Assembly (NCBI GenBank): GCA_005881055.1
Contig: VBHW01000004.1
Location: 1 to 7,470 of the forward strand
DNA: 7,470 nucleotides
Direction of reading: 5' to 3'
Source of the DNA: Chloroflexota bacterium
GTDB taxonomy: Bacteria; Chloroflexota; Limnocylindria; Limnocylindrales; CSP1-4
Part shown: positions 1 through 6,076 of the stretch, one piece after another
Layout of the letters: every line of letters starts with the position of its first letter
Position numbering within the stretch: position 1 is the first letter of the stretch
Position numbers and translations under genes: made by a program
The notes under the pieces: generated by a model
Seen by the model: the letters and a program-made list of their open reading frames with translations, nothing else
Database searches by the model: none
Told to the model about the DNA's origin: nothing

Positions 1-219
1 AATCGGGACGCCTCCCTGAGTTGGCTTGGCATCGAGATCGTCCCGAGCCGAGCACGGTGCGGGAACAAATCCACTCCTGCCGTCGGCGGTGATGCCCACC
101 GGGTGCATCGCGGGGCGCCTCCCGGCGGCCCAATTCTCCGTCCACGAAAATCTGGCCACGAAATGCTGCAGAACTGGGACGCCTTCCCGGAACGGCGGCG
201 GGCACGGCCGGAATCAAAG
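1..219. other. non-coding stretch, no gene recognised
   Basis: I find no credible protein or RNA gene here. The short reading frames across it have no recognisable motif, no ribosome binding site and compositions typical of chance frames in GC-rich DNA. The only structures noticed are a 9-base direct repeat, GGGACGCCT, at 5-13 and 176-184, and a small perfect hairpin near 87-101 (CGGTG, five-base loop, CACCG). Neither is strong enough to assign a function. The stretch lies beyond the terminator of the lipoprotein gene. It may be intergenic DNA or the distal part of a gene outside the window. Confidence 0.5.
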
Positions 220-253
220 GGCCGGCTCGATCCAGGGAAGAAACGAGCCGGCC
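220..253 (-). terminator. hairpin terminator of the lipoprotein gene
   Basis: A perfect 10-bp inverted repeat, GGCCGGCTCG at 220-229 and CGAGCCGGCC at 244-253, encloses a 14-nt loop. It starts about 20 nt after the stop codon of the minus-strand lipoprotein gene. In the minus-strand transcript the stem is followed by CTTTGATT, a weak U-containing tail. Position and stem strength fit an intrinsic terminator, although the U tract is short, so termination may be partial. Confidence 0.65.
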
Positions 254-274
254 GGGGAGGTGAGTGCCTGACGA

Positions 275-811
275 CTACGGCGTCGCGGCGAACCACACGT
301 TACCGACGCCCTGGCCGTTCACGTCGCCGGCCTTCGAATCGCTCGCGAAGTAGTAGAGCGGGGCGCCGTTGTAGGTGACCTGCATCGACCCGTCGGAGCG
401 GGCGATCGTCGCGAACGTGCCGCCGACGCCCGCGGCGCCCTTGACCTGCTCGCCCGTGTCGAGCGTGAATGGAGGCCAGGACTGCGCGCAGCTGCCGTTG
501 CAGTTGCTCGTTCCGGCGGTGTCCTTCTTGAATGCGTACAGCGTCTTGCCGTCCTCTGCGGCGAGGTACTTGCCGATCTTGGCGTCCGTGGCGACGGTGA
601 CCTCGTAGGTCTGTCCCGTCGCGGCGGATGGGCTGGCGGCACTCGGCGACGCCGCAGCGGTCGATGGTGACGCGGACGCGGCGACCGACGGTGGGGCGGC
701 GCTCGGGGCGGCGGTCGCCCCGGTCGAGCAGGCCGCGACGATGAGCACGAGGGCAACCCCGCCGAGGAACGGCAGGCGATAGGCGCCCAGGGTGCGTGGT
801 TCGAGGGTCAT
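275..811 (-). CDS. exported lipoprotein with two COG4315-type repeats
   Basis: A predicted 178-residue secreted lipoprotein. Residues 13-27 are hydrophobic and end in VAAC, a lipobox with lipidated Cys28. Residues 29-66 form an Ala/Ser/Pro-rich flexible linker. Two repeats of the 'secreted repeat of unknown function' family (COG4315, Lipoprotein_15) follow. The first (about 80-118) has the signature GKTLYAF, the pair Cys104/Cys108 in CNGSC, and SWPPF. The second (about 132-176) has QVTYNGAPLYYF, GDVNGQG and a final VWF. The Cys pair could form a disulfide or bind a ligand; the family's biochemical role is not established. I chose the ATG at 811 because it directly precedes the signal peptide and has a strong ribosome binding site; an in-frame ATG at 913 would add 34 Arg-rich residues ahead of the signal peptide. 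About 111 nt separate it from the upstream acetyltransferase, so it is probably its own transcription unit. Confidence 0.9.
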   Translation of the reverse strand: MTLEPRTLGAYRLPFLGGVALVLIVAACSTGATAAPSAAPPSVAASASPSTAAASPSAASPSAATGQTYEVTVATDAKIGKYLAAEDGKTLYAFKKDTAGTSNCNGSCAQSWPPFTLDTGEQVKGAAGVGGTFATIARSDGSMQVTYNGAPLYYFASDSKAGDVNGQGVGNVWFAATP

Positions 812-922
812 GACGGCGTGTCCTCCGGTTACCTGCCGGGTCGATCGCGTTGCCCGACAACCACCCCTACGTCGAGGGCGGAGGCATCGGTTTCCGCGGG
901 CCGCCGAGGGCACCCGACGGGG
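812..922 (-). promoter_or_regulatory. upstream region of the lipoprotein gene
   Basis: This is the only clear gap inside the run of minus-strand genes and is the natural place for a promoter of the lipoprotein gene. On the minus strand GGAAAC (895-890) is followed after 18 nt by CGTA (871-868), loosely like an ECF sigma factor promoter. A TTGTCG further down is a poor -35 candidate. Neither is convincing, and no clear terminator for the upstream acetyltransferase is visible here. Confidence 0.25.
821..826 (-). promoter_or_regulatory. ribosome binding site of the lipoprotein gene
   Basis: GGAGGA on the minus strand lies 9 nt ahead of the ATG at 811. It decides the start in favour of this codon over the upstream in-frame ATG at 913, which would place a charged extension before the signal peptide. 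Confidence 0.75.
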
Positions 923-1423
923 TCAGTCCGCCAGGGCCTCGCCGAGGAGTCGCTCGACGGTGACGCAGTCGCGCCACTCGCCATCGCGCCGGCCGTGCCG
1001 CCGGTAGACCCCGACCTCGCGGACGCGGCTCGAGCGGCACAGCGCGAGGCTGGCGACGTTCTCCGGGAAGATCCGTGAGACGAGCTTCCAGATCCCGCGA
1101 GCCTCGGCTTCCTGCGCCAGCGCCTCGACCGCGAGACGGCCGGCGCCGCGCCCACGCGCCGCCCGCGCGACGTAGACCGAGAACTCCGCGATGCCCGCAT
1201 AGGCCTCACGGTCCGGCCGGTACGGGTGCGCCGCGGCCCAGCCGACGACCCGGCTCGCGTCGTCGTCGACGACCACGATCGGGAGGGCGTCGTCGAACCA
1301 GCGCTCGATGTCCGCGACCGTCCGGGGTCGCGTCTCGAATGTCGCCAGCCGGTCCTCGATGCCCTCGTTGTAGATCGCGGCAATCGACACGGCGTCCGCG
1401 CGATCGGCCGACCGGGCACGCAC
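923..1423 (-). CDS. GNAT N-acetyltransferase, phosphinothricin/arsinothricin acetyltransferase-like
   Basis: A 166-residue acetyl-CoA-dependent N-acetyltransferase. The N-terminus (IAAIYNEGIEDR, then ATFETRPRT, residues 14-36) is the typical opening of the phosphinothricin acetyltransferase-like group, which includes the ArsN1 arsinothricin acetyltransferases. Residues 79-84 (AEFSVY) form the central strand with a Glu usually needed in this group. RGRGAG (90-95) is the pyrophosphate-binding loop for acetyl-CoA. IFPENVASLALC (118-129) and the Trp-Arg-Asp near 150-152 complete the fold. The start is inferred as GTG at 1423, two bases after the stop of the homocysteine methyltransferase gene, because homology begins there; the ribosome binding site is weak (GAGG about 16 nt upstream). 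After CysArg the common Gly-Phe pair is replaced by Arg-Val (SSRVREVG), an unusual change in a normally conserved turn. The substrate is not known; amine or amino-acid analogue detoxification is a family-based guess. It is likely co-transcribed with the one-carbon genes. Confidence 0.85.
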   Translation of the reverse strand: MRARSADRADAVSIAAIYNEGIEDRLATFETRPRTVADIERWFDDALPIVVVDDDASRVVGWAAAHPYRPDREAYAGIAEFSVYVARAARGRGAGRLAVEALAQEAEARGIWKLVSRIFPENVASLALCRSSRVREVGVYRRHGRRDGEWRDCVTVERLLGEALAD

Positions 1424-1425
1424 GG

Positions 1426-2361
1426 TCAGGCCGGCACGACCTCGAGGGCGTCGGCCATCGCGCGCAGGTGGGCGGCCGTGCTGCCGCAACATGCGCCGAC
1501 GATCGTCGCGCCGGCGCCCCGCATCTCGACGGCACGGACGGCCATCGCGGCAGGATCGCTGAGGTAGACCGCGCGGCCGTCGACGAGTTGGGGCATCCCG
1601 ACGTTCGGCTTCGCGACAAGAACCGCGTCGGGCGCCACGGCGCGCATCTTCTCGAGCACCGGCAGGAGCTCCTCCGGGCCGTTCCCGCAGTTGCCACCGA
1701 CCGCGTCGGCTCCGGCGGCCAGCAGCGCCTCGGCCGCCCGCTCGGGCGAGACGCCCATCATCGTGTGGCCCCGGGTGTCGAACGTCATCGTGGCGATGAT
1801 CGGCACATCAGCGGACGCACGGCGCACGCCCTCGATCGCCGCGCTGATCTCGGCGAGATCGGACATCGTCTCGATCCAGACGACGTCGACGCCACCGGCG
1901 ACGAGCGCCGCCGCCTGCTCGGCGAACGCGTCGATCGCCTCGTCGCGCTCGAGCGTCCCGAGCGGCGCCATGATGAGCCCGCTGGGGCCGATGTCGCCGG
2001 CGACGAGCGCGTCGCCTCCCGCGGCGTCGACCTCGGCTCGCAGGAGGATCGCCGCGGTGCGGTTCAGCTCGGCCACCCGGCTCTCGAGGCCACCGAGCGC
2101 GAGGCGCAGCCGGTTGCCGCCGAACGTGTTCGTGAGCACGATCCGCGAGCCTGCTTCGAGGTACCCGCGATGGATCCGCCGGACGACGTCCGGCTGGGTG
2201 ATGTTCCAGACCTCGGGCGGGTCGCCGAACTGGAGGCCCGCCTCGAACAGCTGGGTCCCCATCGCGCCGTCGGCCAGGATGATCCCCGACGTCGCGAGGA
2301 GCTCCCGCCAGCGGTCGCGCGTCCCGCCGCGGTCGCCGACACTCCCGCCGATCCCGATCAT
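1426..2361 (-). CDS. homocysteine S-methyltransferase (zinc, BHMT/MetH-N type)
   Basis: A 311-residue enzyme of the homocysteine S-methyltransferase family, which makes methionine by moving a methyl group to homocysteine through a zinc-activated thiolate. Visible family marks are DGAMGTQL (31-38), LTNTFGGN (76-83), WIETMSD (162-168), Cys225 in GGNCGNG, and the Cys291-Cys292 pair in GACCGST; these three cysteines are the expected zinc ligands. The length fits a free-standing catalytic domain, with no cobalamin-binding domain attached. The start at 2361 overlaps the stop of the MetF gene as ATGA and has GGAG 8 nt upstream; longer in-frame extensions are Arg-rich and look non-coding. The methyl donor cannot be read from sequence. 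In this operon methyl-THF, methyl-corrinoid protein or a methylated amine such as betaine are all possible. S-methylmethionine-type donors are an alternative. The gene is intact, unlike its upstream neighbour. Confidence 0.92.
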   Translation of the reverse strand: MIGIGGSVGDRGGTRDRWRELLATSGIILADGAMGTQLFEAGLQFGDPPEVWNITQPDVVRRIHRGYLEAGSRIVLTNTFGGNRLRLALGGLESRVAELNRTAAILLRAEVDAAGGDALVAGDIGPSGLIMAPLGTLERDEAIDAFAEQAAALVAGGVDVVWIETMSDLAEISAAIEGVRRASADVPIIATMTFDTRGHTMMGVSPERAAEALLAAGADAVGGNCGNGPEELLPVLEKMRAVAPDAVLVAKPNVGMPQLVDGRAVYLSDPAAMAVRAVEMRGAGATIVGACCGSTAAHLRAMADALEVVPA

Positions 2362-2369
2362 GCCGCCGA

Positions 2370-2373
2370 CTCC
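2370..2373 (-). promoter_or_regulatory. ribosome binding site of the homocysteine methyltransferase
   Basis: GGAG on the minus strand, 8 nt before the ATG at 2361, lies inside the last codons of the MetF gene. With the ATGA stop/start overlap it fixes the start and suggests translational coupling. Confidence 0.55.
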
Positions 2374-2501
2374 GGCCAGGCCGCCGGTTCTCCGACGACG
2401 AGGCGGGCGAGGTACTGCCGGCGCCACGCCTCCGTCGTCTCGACCTCGTTGAACGTGTACAGGTGGACGCCGCAGACGTCGGCGACCGGGTCCGCCGCGA
2501 G

Positions 2502-2516
2502 CCTCCGGGCCGGAGG
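2502..2516. repeat. short-loop inverted repeat at second metF frame break
   Basis: CCTCCG, a three-base loop GGC, and CGGAGG form a perfect 6-bp hairpin. The point where the metF frame switches (2504-2506) lies in one arm. It may mark a deletion or polymerase-skipping junction, or may be chance in GC-rich DNA. Confidence 0.6.
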
Positions 2517-3024
2517 AGCCGCGCGACGAGGCCGGCATTCTTCGCAAGGAACCGCCCCGAGTCGCGGACACCGATACGTGTCGCGATCCGCACGAGCTTG
2601 TGGACCTCCGCGACGCCCGGCAGGCCGATCTCGACCGGCAGGCGGAACCCCTCGGCGCGACGAGCGCCGAGCCAGCTCGCGATCGCCCCCGGATCGAAGC
2701 AGAGCTGCGTCGTCATGTACTCCGCGTAGGGCGCCTTCGCCGCGAGCGCCTCGAGGAGGCCATCGTCGGGGATGAACGCGTGTCCCTCCGGATAGCACGG
2801 GATCCCGACCTCGCGGAGCGGATGGCCGATGTCGGCCATCGCCCTGAGGAGCGAGAGGCCGTCGGGGAAGTCGCCCGGCTCCGTCGAATCGCCGCCGACG
2901 ACGAACGCCCGCTCCACGCCCGATCCCTCCAGGCGAACGAGGAGCTCGCGCAGGTGCACCTTGTCGCGGACCATCCGCGCGGAGAGGTGGGGCACGGCGC
3001 GGAACCCGCGGCCGGCGAGCTCCT

Positions 3025-3037
3025 CGGCGAGGCGCCG
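3025..3037. repeat. short-loop inverted repeat at first metF frame break
   Basis: CGGCG, loop AGG, CGCCG is a perfect 5-bp hairpin. The frame switch in metF falls at position 3032, inside its three-base loop. About 11 codons expected in the family are absent at exactly this place. Confidence 0.6.
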
Positions 3038-3193
3038 TGATCGACACCGTCGCGCCACGGGGCAGCGCCGGCACGTGGTCGAGCGCGCTGCGCAGCGGCA
3101 CGAGCTCGAGGGTGGGCCGGGCGAGGATGCGGGCGAGCGCCAGGCTCTCGGCGGGGTCGAGCGAGGGTCGTCGACGGAAGATCGCCATCGCCA

Positions 3194-4744
3194 TCACACG
3201 TCCGAATCCGGGAACGACGCCTTGCGCCGGGCGATGAAGTCGCCGAGCGCCTCGTCGATCGCGGGATCGAGCGGCGGCGGCTCGTACGCCGCGAGCATCC
3301 GCTTCCAGATCCTGTTCGCGCGGGCCGGCGCGTCGAGCGAGCCGTCCTCGAGCCACTGCTCGAAGCTGTTGTTGTCGGCGATCTCCGACCGGTAGAACGC
3401 GGTCTCGAAGTTCGCGAGCGTGTGCGCGCTGCCGAGGAAATGCTGCCCGGGGCCATTGGCGCGGATCGCGTCGAGCGCCTGACCGTTCTCCGAGAGGTCG
3501 ATCCCCTTGACGAATACTCCCATCATCCCGCACTGGTCGGCGTCGACGATGAACTTCTCGTAGCCCATGGTCAGCCCGCCCTCGAGCCAGCCGGCAGCAT
3601 GGAGGACGAAGTTCACGCCGGCGAGGATCGTCGGCTGGAGCGTCGCCGCCGACTCGTATGCGGCCTGGGCATCGGGGACCTTCGAGGCGCACAGGCTGCC
3701 GCCCGACCGGAACGGGACGCCCAGGCGACGGGCGAGGGCCGCCATCGCGTACAGGACGAGGGCGGGCTCCGGGGTCCCGAACGTCGGCGCGCCCGACTGC
3801 ATCGACAGGGAGCTCGCGAACGAGCCGAGGACGACCGGTGCGCCCGGTCGCACGAGCTGGACGAACGCCATGCCGCCGAGCGCCTCGGCGAGGGTCTGGG
3901 CGGCCACCCCGGCGGCCGTCACCGGCGCCATCGCCCCGGCGAGGATGAACGGAGTGATGATCGTCGCCTGGTTCGCCTCGGCATAGGCCTGCGCCGCCCC
4001 GAGCATCGTCCCGTCCCAGACGAGCGGGGAGTTCGCGTTGATGAGGCTCATGACGACGGTGTGGCTCTGGAGGTGCTCCTCGCCGAAGACGATCTCGGCC
4101 ATGCGGACGGTGTCGCGCGCCCGGTCGGGATGCGTCACCGAGCCCATGAACGGCTTGTCCGAGTAGCGGATGTGGCTGTAGACCATGTCGAAGTGCCGCT
4201 TGTTCACCGGCAGGTCGACCGGCTCGCAGACCGTGCCGCCCGAGTGGTGGAGGTGCGGGCTGAGGTAGGCGAGCTTCACGAAGTTGCGGAAGTCCTCGAT
4301 CGTCCCGTAGCGCCGCCCGCCGTCGAGGTCGCGGACGAACGGCGATCCGTACGCCGGCGCGAAGACCGTGTGCGGGTCGCCGATCCGGACGTTGTTCGCC
4401 GGGTTGCGCGCCTCCTGGACGAACGTCGTCGGGGCCGTGGCGCGGACGATCTCGCGAGCCATGCCGCGCGGGAACCGGACTCGCTCGCCGTCGACGTCGG
4501 CGCCGGCGTCCTTGAACAGGCGGAGCGCGTCGGGCAGCCCGCGGAACTCGAGGCCGACCTCCTCGAGGATCGTGTCGGCGTTGTGCTCGATGAGCGCGAG
4601 GCCTTCCTCGCCGAGGACCTCGAACGGCTTGAGCGTCCGTGTGAGGAACGGCAGCCGCTCGACCGCGGCATGGGCCCGCGCGGCCGCCCGGCCGGCGTGG
4701 CCGCCGCTCCGGCGCCGGGGCGAGCCCTCGGCCGTGGCGGTCAT
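3194..4744 (-). CDS. MttB-superfamily amine methyltransferase, non-pyrrolysine
   Basis: A complete 516-residue member of the trimethylamine methyltransferase (MttB/COG5598) superfamily. These enzymes take a methyl group from a quaternary or tertiary amine and give it to Co(I) of a partner corrinoid protein. After a variable Arg/Ala-rich first 30 residues, family segments run the whole length: LKPFEVLGEEGLALIEHNAD (38-57), FAPAYGSPF (128-136), SPLVWDGTMLG (239-249), TPFILAGAMAPV (264-275), GSFASS (307-312), SKVPDAQAAYES (354-365) and GYEKFIVDADQCGMMG (394-409). No amber codon interrupts the frame, so it is not a pyrrolysine trimethylamine enzyme but belongs with the broad non-Pyl group that includes glycine betaine methyltransferase MtgB and carnitine or proline-betaine enzymes. 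The substrate cannot be assigned. The start at 4744 overlaps the RACo stop as ATGA and has a good ribosome binding site. The frame happens to stay open upstream into the RACo gene, but that part is not homologous to this protein and is not a fusion. Confidence 0.93.
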   Translation of the reverse strand: MTATAEGSPRRRSGGHAGRAAARAHAAVERLPFLTRTLKPFEVLGEEGLALIEHNADTILEEVGLEFRGLPDALRLFKDAGADVDGERVRFPRGMAREIVRATAPTTFVQEARNPANNVRIGDPHTVFAPAYGSPFVRDLDGGRRYGTIEDFRNFVKLAYLSPHLHHSGGTVCEPVDLPVNKRHFDMVYSHIRYSDKPFMGSVTHPDRARDTVRMAEIVFGEEHLQSHTVVMSLINANSPLVWDGTMLGAAQAYAEANQATIITPFILAGAMAPVTAAGVAAQTLAEALGGMAFVQLVRPGAPVVLGSFASSLSMQSGAPTFGTPEPALVLYAMAALARRLGVPFRSGGSLCASKVPDAQAAYESAATLQPTILAGVNFVLHAAGWLEGGLTMGYEKFIVDADQCGMMGVFVKGIDLSENGQALDAIRANGPGQHFLGSAHTLANFETAFYRSEIADNNSFEQWLEDGSLDAPARANRIWKRMLAAYEPPPLDPAIDEALGDFIARRKASFPDSDV

Positions 4745-4750
4745 CGCCGA

Positions 4751-4756
4751 TCCTCT
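4751..4756 (-). promoter_or_regulatory. ribosome binding site of the MttB-like gene
   Basis: AGAGGA on the minus strand, 6 nt before the ATG at 4744. It fixes the start and argues against reading the gene as a continuation of the much longer open frame that runs in from the RACo region. Confidence 0.65.
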
Positions 4757-6065
4757 TGCACACCCGGCGCCAGCGACGCGCCCGGCGCGACCGGCGCGAG
4801 TGGCGTGCCGTGGGTGCCGCGAACGGGTCGCCGGCGGCGTCCGGCGCGGTCGCGAGCCCCCGGCGCCCCGGAGCCGGCCTCCGGGCGCACCGGCAGGTCG
4901 ACGACCTCGGCGAGGTGCGGCGTCGGGTCGCGGCGGTGCGGGATCGCCATCGCGGCGACGAAATGCTCCTGGAAGCGGGGCTCGACCGCGGTCTCGATCT
5001 TCTCGACCCGGCGGACGACGTCCTCGATCTCGCGTCGCGCGGCGCCCGAGAGAAGCGCGATGAGGGCGCCCGCGCCGGCCGCGTTGCCGGCGGAGCGGAC
5101 GTTCGCGAGGTCGCAGTCCGGGATGAGCCCGAGGACCATGGCGTGGCGGACGTCGATGTGGCTGCCGAACGCGCCGGCGAGGCGGATCTCGTCGACCTCG
5201 GACACGCCGAAGTGGTCCATGAGCAGCCGTGTCCCCGCCCGAAGCGCGGCCTTCGCCAGCTGGATCGCCCGGACGTCGTTCTGGGTCACCGCGATCCGCG
5301 GCGGGCCCTCGTGGAGGACGTACGAGAACGTCCGGCCGTCCGCGACGATGCGCGGCGACCTCACGGCCAGCGCGCCGTCGACGATGCCGTCGGGCGTGAC
5401 GACGCCGGCGAGGAACAGCTCGGCGACCGCCTCGATGATCCCCGACCCGCAGATGCCACTGACGGCGAGGCTCGCCGTCGCCTCGGCGAACCCGGGCTCG
5501 TCGGACCACAGGTCGCTGCCGATGACCTTGAAGCGCGGCTCGAGCGTCACCCGGTCGATCCGCACCCGCTCGATCGCGCCCGGGGCGGCTCGCTGGCCGG
5601 AGCTGATCTGGGCGCCCTCGAAGGCCGGTCCGGTCGGGCTCGACGCGGCGAGGAGCCTGTGCCGGTTGCCGAGCACGATCTCCGCGTTCGTGCCGACGTC
5701 GACGACGAGCCGGACGCCGTCGGCCTCGTACGGCGTCTCGGAGAGGATGACGCCCGCGGCGTCGGCGCCGACGTGCCCCGCGATGCACGGCAGGACGTAG
5801 GCGCGTGCGCCCGCGTTGGCGTTCACGCCGAGTGCGGCGGCGGTCGTGGAGACGGCCCGGTCCGTGGCCAGCGTGAACGGCGCCGACCCGAGCGGCGTCG
5901 GGTCGAGGCCGAGGAGGAGGTGGTGCATGATCGGGTTGCCGACGACGCTCAGCTCGAGCACCTCGTCGGGAGCGACGCCCGCCTGCGCCACGAGCCGCCC
6001 GACGAGGCCGCGCAGGGCGGCGCGGACCGCTCGCGTCATCTCCCCTGCCCCGTCGGGGTGGAGCA

Positions 6066-6076
6066 TGACGTAGGTC
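6066..6076 (-). other. frame-break junction in the RACo gene
   Basis: On the minus strand GAG GAC (Glu-Asp of the GED motif) is followed by a single extra C at 6073 and then TAC GTC ATG in the next frame (Tyr-Val-Met). No slippery heptamer is visible. Since conserved residues between Asp and Tyr are absent, a 17-nt deletion explains the frame better than a simple one-base insertion. A three-base CCT repeat would be enough for such a deletion if the lost codons were CTC ... TCC, but that cannot be seen here. Confidence 0.7.

Larger units (their letters stand above)
2358..3194 (-). pseudogene. metF: methylenetetrahydrofolate reductase, frame broken twice
   Basis: This enzyme interconverts 5,10-methylene-THF and 5-methyl-THF with an FAD cofactor. 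The first 54 residues (TLELVPL, then GATVSITA) read from the ATG at 3194, which overlaps the MttB stop as TGATG. The core then continues in another frame from 3031: LAEELAGRGFRAVPHLSARM, FVVGGD, YPEGHAFIPDD, the family mark TQLCFD, and FLAKNAGLVARLLRPG. From about 2504 the original frame resumes with RLAADPVADVCGVHLYTFNE to the stop at 2358. At both switches residues normally present in the family are missing: the SP-x-KG-type segment after SITA (about 11 residues) and a segment after RPG (about 9-10 residues). The gene therefore looks hit by two short deletions whose frame effects cancel. Protein conservation in all three parts is good, so a recent mutation or an assembly error are both possible. 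As sequenced it cannot yield a normal reductase. ATG at 3188 is an alternative start. Confidence 0.85.

Noticed and set aside
55..95. A tRNA-like stretch (GGGAACAAATCC)
   Set aside because: The T-loop lacks the TTC core, no matching acceptor or anticodon stems can be drawn, and the flanks are unstructured.
5..184. Direct repeat GGGACGCCT at 5-13 and 176-184 as an attachment site
   Set aside because: Nine bases is short for GC-rich DNA, and no integrase, transposase or target duplication is present.
3194..4744. Pyrrolysine-containing trimethylamine methyltransferase (true MttB)
   Set aside because: The frame contains no amber codon, so pyrrolysine cannot be encoded.
2358..4763. A long 801-codon minus-strand frame across the MttB region ending with the metF C-terminus
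   Set aside because: Only its parts near 3194-3033 and 2504-2358 resemble metF. The rest is a shadow of the MttB gene in GC-rich DNA.
3422..5800. A 792-codon plus-strand frame, and others at 1075-2775 and 4756-6228
   Set aside because: They lie antisense to well-recognised genes, show Arg/Ala/Asp-rich compositions without motifs, and lack ribosome binding sites.
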